NCBI GenBank assembly: GCA_009192285.1
Contig: WBVU01000018.1
Location: 1,085,019-1,149,018, forward strand
Source: Morchella semilibera
Lineage: Eukaryota > Ascomycota > Pezizomycetes > Pezizales > Morchellaceae
Length of the DNA stretch: 64,000 bases
Direction: 5' to 3'
The notes beneath the pieces were generated by a model that saw only the letters and a list, made by a program, of their open reading frames with translations, was not told where the DNA came from and searched no databases. The position numbers were made by a program, and so were the translations under genes. Positions within the stretch are counted from its first letter, which is position 1. The number at the start of each line of letters is the position of its first letter. This document shows positions 1 to 11,773 of the stretch, one piece after another.

Positions 1-986
1 CCTCATGATACCTGCCCCACCGGTTGTCTAGATTTGTCAATAATCGACAAAAGCTTAGACATTGAATGTGGACTATGGCTATTGAACGTGTAATACATAC
101 ATGTATGCAATAGAGGGATATGGGTTGTAAGTGTTCGTGAGATGGAGAAAGGAGCAATTGCCCCAAGGAGGCGATTTCGAGGGAAATTTGGAATATGCCG
201 AGAGGTAGTGCGAGGAGGTTATATATGTTTTAGGGACGTTCCTTGAGACGTTGTTTCTTTGTCATTTTTCTGTGTTTACCAACCTGTGCTATAGCTACAT
301 AGCTATAGCAACGACGTACATGTACCTACAATATGTAGTTGAAAAGCCATGATCTTGGTCATGAATAAAAGCGTTTTTTTTGGACCTTATTTCCGATCCA
401 TGGTTCTCTGGCCACGTCCTAAAAATAGTTAGCTACTTACATGTGTCGAGTTATAATTGACTCTTGAAAACCCAAGGCCCCGATCTCGTATAATTCCCAG
501 GCCCGTCGTAAATTCTCTATAGGATATCCGAGGTTGACTCTACTCTAAGAGATTCACACTAGCCCGAAGAAGGGCCTACCAAATCAGTTGTTACTCCGGT
601 GGGCTCTGCCTGTTGTCCTCCTTTCCAGACTGAGGGAGGGATCTTATCTAATCTTATCTTCTTTCAGTAGCAACTTTAACAAGAGCAAACATGTAAACTT
701 GAAACACATACACCCTACCTACACTTATGAGTTCGTTTAGAGTGTTCCACTTTCTTACTTCTATAAATAATTAAATAATTATCACCGTATTTGTTGATCT
801 GGAGACCTCGACCCATTCATGCAAGGCGATATGAGCTGATCTTGCAATACCATGTCAACGCCTGATATGGCCTGTTTCGCAATAGAAACCACGCTGCCTC
901 ACGACCTACAAGCAAAATATATATCCCCCTTGCAAGCTTGAGAGATGGGAGAAATAACCATCTAACCCCCCCCGATAATCTAACAA
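1..986 (+). promoter_or_regulatory. Gene-free 5' flank and likely promoter of the pyridoxamine-oxidase-like gene
   Basis: No convincing coding sequence is visible here. Two CTTATC sites (GATAAG on the other strand) lie at 643-648 and 653-658, the core recognised by fungal GATA factors. An AT-rich TATA-like stretch lies at about 915-925, roughly 135 bp before the preferred ATG at 1059. A C7 run sits at 967-973. TACATGTA-type palindromes occur near 100 and 315. The promoter role is inferred from position only. Confidence 0.35.
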
Positions 987-1058
987 ATGCGCAATTATCT
1001 TGCTGTTCTACCTCTCGCGTTTCAATCTTTCTTAAACCTTAATACCACCAGCACCAAT

Positions 1059-1889
1059 ATGGTCCATTCTCACTTCCCTGCGGATCCGGAGTGGAAGGGG
1101 TTACTACAGGGGCAGCTCGTTAAGCAGCCGGTGAACTTCTTCCAGCTGGCAACAGTAGCGGAGGCATCCGTACCGCATGTCAGAACATTGACCCTGAAGG
1201 GATTCTTAGGCGAGACAAGGTACGTTACTTGTCGAATTCTCCACGTTTGTAGCTGCATTTTTAATTACATCAAGGCGTACATGCCTGAAGTATTTGTAAT
1301 ATATGCCGTATCTCAACTGACAATGGGCATGTTTCTAGCTACTCCAAAACGAGCGAAATACCTGAAGAATCGCGCAATCCATCTGCACGGTCGGATGTGT
1401 TCTTCATCACCAGTAACGCGCAGCAACAAAAGTTCAAAGATCTGGAATTTTCCAACCAGGTAGAGGCAGTGTTTTGGATCGCGCCCTCAGGGACGCAATG
1501 GAGAATTCGTGGTCACGCTGTCGTGATTGGAGGTAAAGGTAAATCCGAAGCTGCCAGCCGAAAGGAGCTCGATAGGCACCTCACAAAATCCAATCCGAGC
1601 TGGAGCTGGGAGAAGGAATTGGAAAAGATATATGATGGTCTAGATGAGAAATCTAGAGAGAGCTTTGGGGTAAGTGGGCTAGTTCCTATTTGTGCACTTT
1701 TTTGTCAGACTCTTTTAGGAGTTGAGTTTGCTGACAGGCGTTCTGGATGATATATAGGACTCGAAGGAGATATCGGAGGACTTTAGACTACTGGTGGTGG
1801 TTCCAGAGCACATTGAAGCACACTTGCTGAAACCAGAGGAAAGGGTATTGAATTGGACTGTGGAGGGGGAGGTTGAATCAAAGGTCTAG
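1059..1889 (+). CDS. Pyridoxamine 5'-phosphate oxidase family protein, Alr4036-type FMN-binding domain
   Basis: Three exons, 1059-1219, 1339-1669 and 1758-1889, give about 207 residues. Introns are GTACGT..TAG and GTAAGT..TAG, and the frame is continuous (phase 2, then phase 0). The protein opens with FPADPEWKGLL and continues through TLTLKGFLGETSYSK, SDVFFITSN and EAVFWIAPSGTQWRIRGHAVV. This pattern matches the Alr4036-type FMN-binding pyridoxamine-oxidase-like proteins, a family that includes yeast YLR456W and YPR172W at about 200 residues. Members bind FMN in a split-barrel fold; their substrates are mostly unknown. An in-frame ATG at 987 would add 24 residues. I prefer 1059 because it has A at -3 and G at +4 and gives the usual family length. 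The HAM1-like gene starts 253 bp downstream on the same strand. Confidence 0.85.
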
Positions 1890-2142
1890 AAAACCTTATG
1901 ACCAACGTCTTTGTATTTTAGCATTTAATTTTATTTTCTCCAAAACGCGGCACCTCCCGTTATCGAGTGATAATTCGTGCGGTGACACAATGACATCACC
2001 ATTTCCTATAGATCCCTGTTTGTCCTGCTTTTGTATTTGCATTGATATCTTTCCTAGCTATCCCCCCGTGAATTCAAACTCATGTCCTCCTTCCAAATAT
2101 CTTTCGTCTCGGTCTCTTATACCAGCACAAATATCACACACA

Positions 2143-4440
2143 ATGTCCTGCTTCGGCTACCGCAAGGAGTCAAACCGCCTCGATACGGAGCCTCTTCTGC
2201 CTCAATATGATGAGAACACCACACTCCAGAGAAAAGCTCATAGCAAGCTTCACACGTACCAGATGCTACGCGCTCTCTCAAAGGGCTACTTACCATCAAC
2301 CGAGCAGGCCATAGTTCAGCTTCGAATCCTTCTTGCCGCGGATATTTTGAACCCTACAAATACCCAACTGACAGCGGATGGCCGAAAGTTTGTGCGTCAA
2401 GTCAGAAAACTTCTCATAGAGTTCATTGAGCTATTGCAAGAGAAGAATGGGGAAGACCAGTTGCAAGAGTTTTTGTGGTGCGCTGGAAAAGCCAGAGTCG
2501 CATTAGATGCTCAAGACTTGGTGCAAACAGCTACAAATTCAAAGACCAGAGCGGACGCGAGAGCTGGTAGGAAACCTTTATCTGATTATCCCCCTTTATG
2601 TAAAACTATTGCTCACTGGTTCATAGCATACGATTCACTTCAGACCGTCTTCGACCTTTTACTGGCAAATGGCGACTTTCGGAAGCTATTCTCAGACGTA
2701 ACCACGCTCATCCGTCAAGTTCTTGCCGATACAGCTACAGCGTCTGCAACCGCCGCACAAACAGTTGCCGACACGATATCACCTGATGGAAACGAAATTG
2801 CGGCAGTCACATCAAAGGATACTGTTTTCGCTTCAGATATTCCTAGGGAGGATGTTGTGGAAGTACCCGTGCGGGAAGTGGCTGACGCCGTGGCTACTGG
2901 GATAGCTGATACTGTTGGTGAAACAATTGACAGTGCAAGGAGAGAGTTTGGCCAGGAGGACAGGAAGAACGCCCTGTTGAACAGGATGCGAATGGCTGTC
3001 CTCCGGTTGAGGAGAAACACGGACTATACGGAATCAGTTTCAATTTTATCCCTTCTTCTCAAGAGATACGCGTACACATACTCCCGAGCTCTGGACAGCA
3101 CAGCCGCCGCTTTAGGGGAAGATTTGCAACCAAATCCAGAGCTTGATAGAGCCTTGAAGTGTTTTACGAGTATCTTCAAGTCATTCGGAGAAAGACGAGA
3201 GTGGGACGAACTTTCAAAACGCTGGGATAGTGTAATGAGCCATATCCACCGCGATGCAGAATTTGAGAATGTTATGGATGACCTTGGCAGCTCAGTTCAA
3301 GCTTTTCTAACAGATCCCGGTTTTGTCTCATCTGCAGAAGACAAACTATCCGCAATCCGCGAGAAAATACGTGGTGTTGGTACCGAAGGGACTGTCAGAG
3401 GAGATGTAGATGCCTTGATTGAACAAGTACATAAGTTGTACCTTTCAATCATCAACGATGCTTCTGTGTCCAGAGTACTCTCCACATCCAATACAATCCT
3501 CCATACAGTATTCCCGGCTTCGTCAGATCACATTGTAAATCCAAACCTTACTTCCGATATGTTTTATGTACTTCTCCCACTTGCTCTTAAATTGGTTCAG
3601 TTTGTACCAATTCCGCGCCTCACAATTTCTGCGCCTGAGATTGACCTACTAGTCGAAAACCTAATCATCGAACCCGGTGACACGATAAATGATTCATCAT
3701 TCTTTCCCTTTCGCCTTAGAATCGAGACTCAAAATAACGTTGAGGTCCGTAAGGGTCTTCATCGTAACACCGCGACCCTGGACTCCTTTGCAATAGTCAA
3801 GATAGAAGGCATCACGATGCGAGCAGATGAGGTGGGATACTGGTTCCAACTTCACAAGGGACTATTGAGGTTCAGCGAGTCAGGCTTAGCTGGCTTCCAG
3901 ATGGATGAGAGGGGCATGGATATCCATCTTGATGTTGAGTTTGGAAGGGATCGAGTCGACCAGATTGTTAGTCTGCGCGGGGTGCGTGTCAAAATCCACA
4001 AACTATCATACACTTTGAAGAAATCATACTTTTCATTTGCGGCATGGCTATTCAAGCCTGTCATACGACGAGTTCTGCGGAGAACACTTGAACAGGAGAT
4101 AGCGACCAGTATCGAAAACGCATTGAGGTTTACAAACCGAGAGTTGCTGTTCGCCCGAGAGCGCTTGCGGGCAACCAGGATTTCTGAGCCGAATGACTGG
4201 AGGAAGTTTATCCGTGCTGTGATCACAAGGCTGACACCTCCGGAGAACCCAGACGTGGATGTTCGGATGGGTGTATTGCCACAGAGACGGGAAGGCGTTT
4301 TCGAAGGTAAGAGGACGCCTAGCAGTCTGGTGGGGCTCTGGGAGGAGGAAGGGGAGAGAGCAGGCGAAATCGTGGACGACGAGGCTGCAGGTGGTTGGAG
4401 GAATGAGGTTTTTGACGTTCACACTGTCATGATGACTTGA
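2143..4440 (+). CDS. HAM1-like family protein (TULIP/BPI-like lipid-binding-domain type)
   Basis: The open frame runs unbroken from the ATG at 2143 for 765 residues. The frame is also open upstream to 1873, but that part has no protein character. The start MSCFGYRKESNRLDTEPLLP, the following helical region (LHTYQMLRALSKGYLPSTEQ, then FRKLFSDVTTLIRQ) and the C-terminal part (VKIHKLSYTLKKSYFSF) fit the fungal HAM1-like N- and C-terminal domains. Their C-terminal half is related to BPI/LBP lipid-transfer folds. A 60-nt stretch at 2567-2626 begins GTAGG and ends CATAG. Removing it keeps the frame and gives ARAAYDSLQTVF, which reads more like the family, so the true protein may be 745 residues. 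The role is unknown; lipid binding or membrane association is inferred from the fold. Confidence 0.85.
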   Translation: MSCFGYRKESNRLDTEPLLPQYDENTTLQRKAHSKLHTYQMLRALSKGYLPSTEQAIVQLRILLAADILNPTNTQLTADGRKFVRQVRKLLIEFIELLQEKNGEDQLQEFLWCAGKARVALDAQDLVQTATNSKTRADARAGRKPLSDYPPLCKTIAHWFIAYDSLQTVFDLLLANGDFRKLFSDVTTLIRQVLADTATASATAAQTVADTISPDGNEIAAVTSKDTVFASDIPREDVVEVPVREVADAVATGIADTVGETIDSARREFGQEDRKNALLNRMRMAVLRLRRNTDYTESVSILSLLLKRYAYTYSRALDSTAAALGEDLQPNPELDRALKCFTSIFKSFGERREWDELSKRWDSVMSHIHRDAEFENVMDDLGSSVQAFLTDPGFVSSAEDKLSAIREKIRGVGTEGTVRGDVDALIEQVHKLYLSIINDASVSRVLSTSNTILHTVFPASSDHIVNPNLTSDMFYVLLPLALKLVQFVPIPRLTISAPEIDLLVENLIIEPGDTINDSSFFPFRLRIETQNNVEVRKGLHRNTATLDSFAIVKIEGITMRADEVGYWFQLHKGLLRFSESGLAGFQMDERGMDIHLDVEFGRDRVDQIVSLRGVRVKIHKLSYTLKKSYFSFAAWLFKPVIRRVLRRTLEQEIATSIENALRFTNRELLFARERLRATRISEPNDWRKFIRAVITRLTPPENPDVDVRMGVLPQRREGVFEGKRTPSSLVGLWEEEGERAGEIVDDEAAGGWRNEVFDVHTVMMT

Positions 4441-6119
4441 TAAGTTGATGATATTATTGGAGTTTGAAGGTTATTTAGGTTTTGTAGTTGAACTTTTTTT
4501 TTTTCCTACGGCTACTTCCGGGCCAGGATATACATGCATATCTGCAAGGATAATATATAAATAAGTACTATACATGTAAGTACATATATTCTATAGATAG
4601 CGAACCACAAACTGCGCTGCACGTATGAGATGGTAAATGTAGTAAGCTTAAACAAAAGGTTGATACGTGTGTGTGGTTCCCTCTCTCTCTATCATAGGAT
4701 TCGACGTGCTTAACCTTATTATGTCTCTGATGCATACGTGGTAATATTCCCAGGCTCATGTTGGGGCCTATAACGTATAACGACGTAAGTATAAGTAATA
4801 ATGCTACCAGGGCGCGTGGTGTTCTTGCAAGCGAGGGGAGGGAGCTGAGGAGATGAACGATGAACATGCACATGTATGTATTCACAATAGGAAGCAATAA
4901 ATTACTCTGCCAAGCCATAAAAGAAAAAGAAAAAAAAACATTCGGAATAAACACCAGGAACGTCTCCGAGTGGATCAGTTCCACATACCACTCTCTAGAA
5001 AGTATCATTCCCGTGATAAGCATCACCGAGAATCAAATGATGCGCTGTATACACTCTGGGCTTCTATAGTAAATACATACATTGTAATAAGAGGAGTACA
5101 CATGTGATTCTGGAGCTCCACATGTATATGATATACGGGAATTATACAGAGGTTACAGTGGCTACTGTAATTAATTAAGCCACCACGATCGTTCCGCAGC
5201 AGCAGCAAGGTACCTCACAAACCTATGTACCCACACACACACCCCTGAGAAGATCCCTTGAAAAACGCGGGGAAGAAGCACAGGGCCAACACACAACCAG
5301 TCAAATCGCCAAGTCGCGATCCGCCTTCATCATCATTCAGAACAACGATCACAAAAAATGCCGTTTTAGTGGTTGATGACGAAAGAGCCAAGATGTAGCT
5401 TATTGCTTGGGATGCTGACCGCGTTTTTATTTTTTTTTACCGTTTATTTTATTTATTGACTGGTAAGGCATCATATGTACTGGCTCTAGCTAGACACATG
5501 GAGTTTTTGCAACAGTTCTGAGAAAACTAAAGATTTGTGAATGATTGATATAGTGTATTATACCCTATATCATCATGAAGCTAAGCTACATGTAGTGGTA
5601 TAAAATGTTTTATTGCGTCCTCCTCAGCTATAGTACAGTACATAAGTTCATACTTATGTAACTAGATCGTCGTCTTGTCAGAGGCAGTGTTTACTCTGTG
5701 CTGCCTCAATAGACCTTGGTTGGCAGAACGGCTTACGACTTCTATGTCTCAATACGAACTTGATGGACACTTGGTAGTCTTGGATTGTCTTGGGTTTATT
5801 GTTAAAAGTGCATGTAGACGTCACCTACCTCTAGTAGAAGAAGAATGATTTGATTCGTCAGTGTACTACATGTATACATATACTTGATATGTACATTGTG
5901 TAAACTTGGCTTTCCAATTGGTGAATACGGAATACGAATTACCGAAGCCAGGGTTTAAAATTCCACAGAGACTTTCTCATATATAAAACTCCCTTCTTTC
6001 CCCTCCCCCACCCCACTTCTTTCCCTAATCCCTCCATCTTCATCCTTCAGATAAATCTCGACAATCTACTTTACTCAGAAAGAGTTTAGATTTTATATCA
6101 CTTGAATCAAATCATCACG
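4441..6119. other. Intergenic stretch; fasciclin-gene promoter at its right end
   Basis: No credible gene was found; the short ORFs are low-complexity shadows. The right end looks like a promoter. A TATA box (TATATAAAA) lies at 5980-5988, about 130 bp before the fasciclin ATG. It is followed by a pyrimidine-rich stretch at 5989-6050, typical of highly expressed filamentous-fungal genes. Several TACATGTA-like palindromes occur near 4570, 5100, 5590 and 5868. Confidence 0.45.
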
Positions 6120-7439
6120 ATGATCTCAAATAAACTCCTTTCTTTACCTCTTCTCCTCTCCCTTCCAGTGGCATCTCTCGCCCAGAACTTGTCTCAGGTC
6201 TTGGGTAGCACCAATGATGTCTCAAGCCTGGCTATAGTCCTTCAAGGCTATCCTGACATCACTCAATTCCTATCAAGTGCCAGGAACATCACTATTCTCG
6301 CTCCCAGCAATGAGGCATTCTCTGCCCTCATGAGCTCCTCGTCGGGACCGGATGCGGACAACTCCACCATTGCTTCTTTGATAACCTATCATGTGCTCGA
6401 GGGGGTCTACAGGTCGGATGCATTCAGGGACACCCCTCAATTCCTGCCCACTATGTTGAATGACTCGAGATACGGAAACTTCTCCAATGGGGGTAGACAG
6501 GTTGTTGAAGCCATCAATGTCAATGGAAATCCTACTTTGTTCTCTGGAGCAAGGATGAACTCTTCTGTTTCTACAGCTGTAAGATCTCTTAATTACACCC
6601 CCCGCTCTTATTTCATTCATCCTAACAGTGAAATTTCATAGGACGTTACTTTCGATGGGGGTGTCATTCACGTAATCGACACTGTTCTTACGTTACCGAT
6701 GAATGTTTCAACCACTGCTGTTGTTGCGAACTTGACAGCTGCTGCCGGAGCTCTTACCGCTGCCGATCTTGTTGATACTGTCGATACCGCTCAATCTATC
6801 ACAATCTTCGTTCCAAACAATGAGGCATTCCAGGCAATTGGAAATCTGCTACCTAGCTTTAGCGATGAGGCACTTGGGGACATTCTGAAGTGAGCTCATG
6901 GTCCATCCTAGACTATAGTTGTGGAAGCTGAGCTAATGCCTTCAAAGTTATCATGTCGTCGGATCTGTTGAATTCTCAAGTGACCTGAGTGACGACCAAG
7001 AGTTGACAACGCTACAAGGTGGTCGATTAACCATCCGCACCGAGGACGGTAGACTATATGTAAATGGGGCTGAGATTACCGTCCCCGACGTGATTACCAG
7101 CAACGGAGTTATCCATATTATTGACGGGTAAGATCGCTCAACTAATGACTGTTTGCTCGTGCTAATGACTGTAGTGTTCTCAACCCCAACAACACCAATG
7201 ATGAACCCAACACAGACGCCGGTGAAACACAATCGCCTGCCTTTGAATCTGCGACTCGTATTAACGAAGTGCCCTTCACTTCTGGTGTCCCCACTCCAAC
7301 TAGTACTTCAGCTGTCACCCCATCCAGTACTAGCACTGGTGGTCCAAACCAAAACGCTGCAAACTCTCTCAAGGGTAATGTTGTCACTGGTGCAGTTATT
7401 GGGGCCGCTATGGTATTTGCATTCGCGATTGTTGTTTAA
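6120..7439 (+). CDS. Two-domain fasciclin (FAS1) protein, secreted and probably GPI-anchored
   Basis: Four exons, 6120-6578, 6642-6889, 6948-7127 and 7175-7439, give 383 residues with consistent phases and good GT..AG signals. The third intron has a CTAATGAC branch-like site. A signal peptide (MISNKLLSLPLLLSLPVASLAQ) is followed by two FAS1 domains. Domain 1 carries ITILAPSNEAFSAL, ITYHVLEGVY and GGVIHVIDTVLTLP. Domain 2 carries ITIFVPNNEAFQAI, LNYHVV (formed across the exon 2/3 junction) and GVIHIIDGVLNPN. A Ser/Thr/Pro-rich linker and a hydrophobic C terminus ending FAFAIVV fit a GPI signal. FAS1 proteins act in cell-surface adhesion. The ATG at 6120 has A at -3; there is no ATG further upstream in this frame. 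Confidence 0.9.
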
Positions 7440-10102
7440 ATGGAGGGAAGGCTTTTTTCTTACTGATTTTCGGTCAAAACAAAAAACGATGGACCCACTA
7501 TACCCCAGAATGGTTGTTTTTCTTAGTTACCTTCTTTACTTTGTTTTCTTCCCTCCTATTTCTTGATAATGAGCTGTAATGCGGATTGTGGATGCGGGTG
7601 AATGTTGACGGCTACAATGAGGGCATTGTTAACAACATCATTCTATTTCATTGAAAAAAAAAAAGGATTATCAATTAAATTTGAATTTTTTACCTAAGCC
7701 TTGTATACAACCAGATGTTCGGTGATTCACATGTCTAATACTATAGAGGCAACCTTCAGCAGAAATATGTGGTCATATCACATGGTTAAGACTCAAACCC
7801 CCCAAAGCCATAGAAATAACATCCGTCAATTTTTTCTTGCCCTATATATAGTAAATATGGAAGAACTATGCGCCGATTCAGCTAGTTTTCGAATTTCTTT
7901 AACTATTTAGTGACTAGATATACTTTCTGGTGTTTTGAGAACATTTGACATCATACAGTTTTTTTAAGAAAAACACCCATAGAGATTTAGTCATTACTTT
8001 ATACATCAGAGGGTTCGTTAGCATGCAACTAAACCCGGTGAACTATATGTATGTAAAGTCCCTCCCCAAAAGTTTTCGTGAAAGGGCCGATTACCACCCA
8101 AACTAGGTGGACCCAGGTGCAAAGTGTAGAACCACAACACAATTATAACGATGAACAGAGGTAAAATATTTTGACCCTTGGGAGAAGCCCCTTGCACATC
8201 CTTGAATTGGTAAAAAGAAGTGGTTAAGGTGTAATAAAATATTTTAGTAGAGAACCCGTTGCTAGGTAGATTTGTATGGGTTTCACCACCCAACTGCTTT
8301 TAGGCTTTCACGAAAACTTTTGGGTAGGGGTTTTAGTTAAACTGTATTGATCTTGCATACCTGGAGACGAGGATATGTAGTTCCAACACCTTTGAGCGGG
8401 ATAGTTGGCGGTGTGACTCTTTTACGTTGTATTATGGCACCTGTATTCCTCAATTGACATCATAGCAGCCATAAGTCGTTTCCAAAGACCATATTTCTTT
8501 ATACAAGATCTGCTTCTTGTTCCTATATCTGAATATAGGATTCATGATCATGGTATCCTTTACTTGAAATACATGTAGTGATCACCGGCGAGTGGGTACA
8601 GGTGATGGATCATATATTATCACTCGGCCATTCCTACCCTACACTGTACGTGTATGGTTGAGCAGATACTTGTATATCATAGGTTTCCTAAATCCTAGTG
8701 GGAGAGCACAGAGGGGGCATGCGCTCGGATCGTCTCTGCCGCACCTACAAAGCTGTGAATTTGTGTGGAGCGCTCGGCTCATATACACCTTCTGAAACCA
8801 TCCTCAAAAGGAATTCCTTTATCGCCTCGGGGCTGACTTTGGCCAGCTGCCTACAATTCGGCCATTTCATACTGAGAATCATTGGGGTTCGTTCATGATA
8901 GCCTCATGATCTATTGGGTCCGTGAGCTTCGAGCATATCTCCGGTATTTGGATACGGTATCTCTTGGATTGGATATATCTATATCTATCACAATAGTTCA
9001 ACTGAGGAAAAGATTATCCTAGCCTTCCTCATCCCCTCCAGATCGAAAATGAAATGCGTTCTAGATATGTATGTATGGTTGTAAACATCTGATCACGCAG
9101 CCTAGTGGGCGGAGCACACCTGTAGAACTATGGTATTGGTGGCCTAACGTGCGTATGAAAAACGAATGAATACCAATCCCACTCGCTTGACGGCTATCTT
9201 CACGATATTTGCTAATTCCATGGTTATACACGTACACAACCCCTCAGTCTGTTATCACCTTATCTATCTTCGGCCGTATCCTCTCTTTCCCCCATTTTAC
9301 CTCTACACATAGTGTACTCTTGTGGTACCCATCCCAAATTCAGCTGCTACCCAGCATCAGATCAGTACTAGACGAGTCGGCACTTCAAAGCCTATTGCGA
9401 TTGTGCACGTCTATGTGTAATAGTCGCTGTGGAGTAGAGGTCAACGAATGCACAGATCACCTTCTTGAAGCCAACTCCAAGGAGCTTGCCAAAAGTGCGA
9501 GTGAGTAGCCCTCTATAGCACCCATATATCGACGGCATACAAATGGTTAGTAAGACGCCTTGGCATATCATACTCTCACCAAATCATGCCTAATTGGCGT
9601 TCAGCAGTTCTGTTTACTATCTTTATCTCATCTGATAAAGAGCACGCACTCTGCGGACATAAGTATATCCCTGCGTTTCTAACACTGGATAATTATCATT
9701 GACTGTGTGGTCAATTCTTAGGGAAACACTGGTCGAGTATGTGTGACAGTACATGTACTTGTATGTATGTGTGATGTATGTATGTATGATTAGCGTGGCC
9801 ATTATATATATTAAACCCCCGGGTGAATATGGGATACGGATTTTAAAACATTCGTATTCCAATCGCGTTGAAAACTTGACAGTTTAGACATATGCAACTC
9901 TAGGAGCACTTCACCGGGTCATATGAGACGTACATATTGTAATCACCAGTTAAACATTGTCTTGGCGCACTGCGCCTCCCAGTTATGTATCTAGAGTATC
10001 ACACACATGTATGTATGTCTCTCCCCCCCCCCCCCCCAATTTTATTGCACTTTTCTCTTTGCTTCTTTTTGGTTGACAGTTGACAGTTGACATTCAAAAA
10101 AG
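7440..10102. other. Gene-free stretch with one inverted-repeat element
   Basis: No supported gene was found in these 2.7 kb. The stretch contains the inverted-repeat element at 8021-8345, a TATG/TGTA microsatellite at about 9745-9790, and a C15 run at 10023-10037. The motif AGTTGAC is repeated three times at 10071-10092, just before the ATG of the next gene. ORFs of 60-99 codons here look random in composition. Confidence 0.4.
8021..8345. mobile_element. Inverted-repeat element, probable MITE relic
   Basis: The arm CCCAAAAGTTTTCGTGAAAG-like at 8060-8087 is repeated in inverse at 8303-8330. The outer ends also pair imperfectly: CAACTAAACCC at 8026-8036 against GGGGTTTTAGTTAAACTG at 8327-8344. 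The interior is non-coding. No clear target duplication is visible, so the superfamily is unassigned and the outer borders are approximate. Confidence 0.5.
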
Positions 10103-10749
10103 ATGTTCTTGATCCAACTCACGATCTTCCTTCCACTCCTCACTATTCTGGCGTACGCCCAGAGTGATACCACTACCACCACCAACACCACCACCACCAC
10201 CACCACATACCCAGAATGTTGTGCAGCACTCCGTACGAACGGCCTTAGTGTCTGTGACTTTGATTTTCTAGGCACTGCAGATGCTACAACTTCTCAAACT
10301 GCGTGTGTTTGTGGCATCGATGGTATCAACACACCACTGAACGAGTAAGTACTGTATCTACAAACCCTTTTTATCTATGTAACTCAGCTAATTTACGTTC
10401 TTAAAGATGCATCACCTGCATGCGCGCGAATCCACAACTCGCAACTTACGCGGACGGATATGCGGCGATCTGCAAAAACTACCAGAACACCACCACTACC
10501 ACCACCGCCATAGCTACCGTAACAGCTCTTGGTGATAATTCAATCTCTACTACCATCACCAACTCTACCACAACGAGTGCTACAACGAGAGCCACAACAA
10601 CGCGTACATCTACTACCGCGGCAATAGCCACCACCACCACTCAGGTTTCTGTCGCCAGCGCTGTGGATAGCGGAAACGGCGCAATAGGCAGCAACGCCCC
10701 AAGTATCATGTTGGCTGCCCTGGCACTACTGGTGCAAGCTGGCCTTTGA
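10103..10749 (+). CDS. Secreted single-module 8-cysteine GPI-anchored protein
   Basis: Two exons, 10103-10344 and 10407-10749, give 194 residues. A signal peptide (MFLIQLTIFLPLLTILAYA) leads to a Thr stretch and then a module with eight cysteines spaced C-C-x10-C-x16-C-x1-C-x11-C-x2-C-x17-C. A long Ser/Thr-rich stalk and a hydrophobic tail (IMLAALALLVQAGL) suggest GPI attachment. The module resembles those in the protein encoded at 15275-14287. The intron falls in phase 2 just before the sixth cysteine, as it does in both modules of that gene. The function is unknown. CFEM-like or wall-protein roles are possible, but the spacing is not clearly CFEM. A C15 tract lies 65 bp upstream of the ATG. 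Confidence 0.8.
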
Positions 10750-11773
10750 AGTACACGAGTATATTGGATTGTGTAGTTCTTGTCACGTAATGCGTATTTA
10801 GCGAGCGATCTGACAGATATTATCAGTTGTTAATGATATTCACGACTTTTATGACGCTTCCTCCCAAGAAAGTGATTAGTTGGTTTTGTCATCTATCCCG
10901 CGTGTAAAGCCCTTTTGACCGAGTCGGGTTACTTCTTGATCAACTGAACTGTTATTAGGGGAGCATCGGCCCCGAAGAGCCTTCGCCAAGTGCCTGTAGG
11001 GTTAGGGTTAATGGCCATTAAGAGACCCACCATGGACAAAGGCGCGCCTTGGATTATCCCAATTCTAGAATCCTGCCAAGAATCACCTTTGCCGCCAGAT
11101 TAGATTTAGGCATATAAACAGGTCTATCAGTGGGCTTAAGTGTTAAGGCAAGAATTACTATACGGAATGAGGTTGTTTCTTCGCGCGAATATTTCTTGCA
11201 TTGCCTTCAGATTCACATCCTCTGATTCTTGGCCGAGTAGGCAATATGCCACTTAGTAATTACACGTTCGAGAATCTCCCATAATTTCAAAGCGTTCTTT
11301 AGATAGCGGTAGCATCTCTTTATATACCGGACAAAGTTGATTGCCCACGAAGGTACAGAGTCATGTTATATAGCTAGAGGTTATACTCTAGTAGGGAAGA
11401 GTTCTGTAGCTTATATACGTTGTTGGGACTGAGTTTATGGGAACCACCTCTCTTTCCCAAATGTTCACCAAAACAAGCAAAGGAGTCACCGCCACCACGC
11501 GTCGAGAGGCTACGGGCTAGTAGTTGCAGGGGGATAGAAACGGGGCAGTCGTAAAGGGGAGGTTCTCCAGCCGCGCACGGGGGTAGGTTCGATCCCCGCC
11601 CCGGTGGACTAACTCTCCCCCTCCCTGGGGAGTAACTACAGTACCAAAAGAGGTGTGGAATCACTACGGTACTCCTGTCAATAAATGCACTAGCAACGCG
11701 GCAAGAATATGTACTGATACAGTATTCTTCCGTCAGTGCTGGTTTAATTCGGTAGTCTTCACTGAATCTCATA

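Noticed and set aside
1873-2142. 90-residue N-terminal extension of the HAM1-like frame
   Set aside because: It overlaps the end of the upstream gene and has no start codon context or protein-like character; the family start is at 2143.
11508-11600. tRNA-like A/B boxes (GGGCTAGTAG.., GGTTCGATCC)
   Set aside because: The T stem and acceptor stem do not pair and the spacing is long; noted only as a possible SINE relic.
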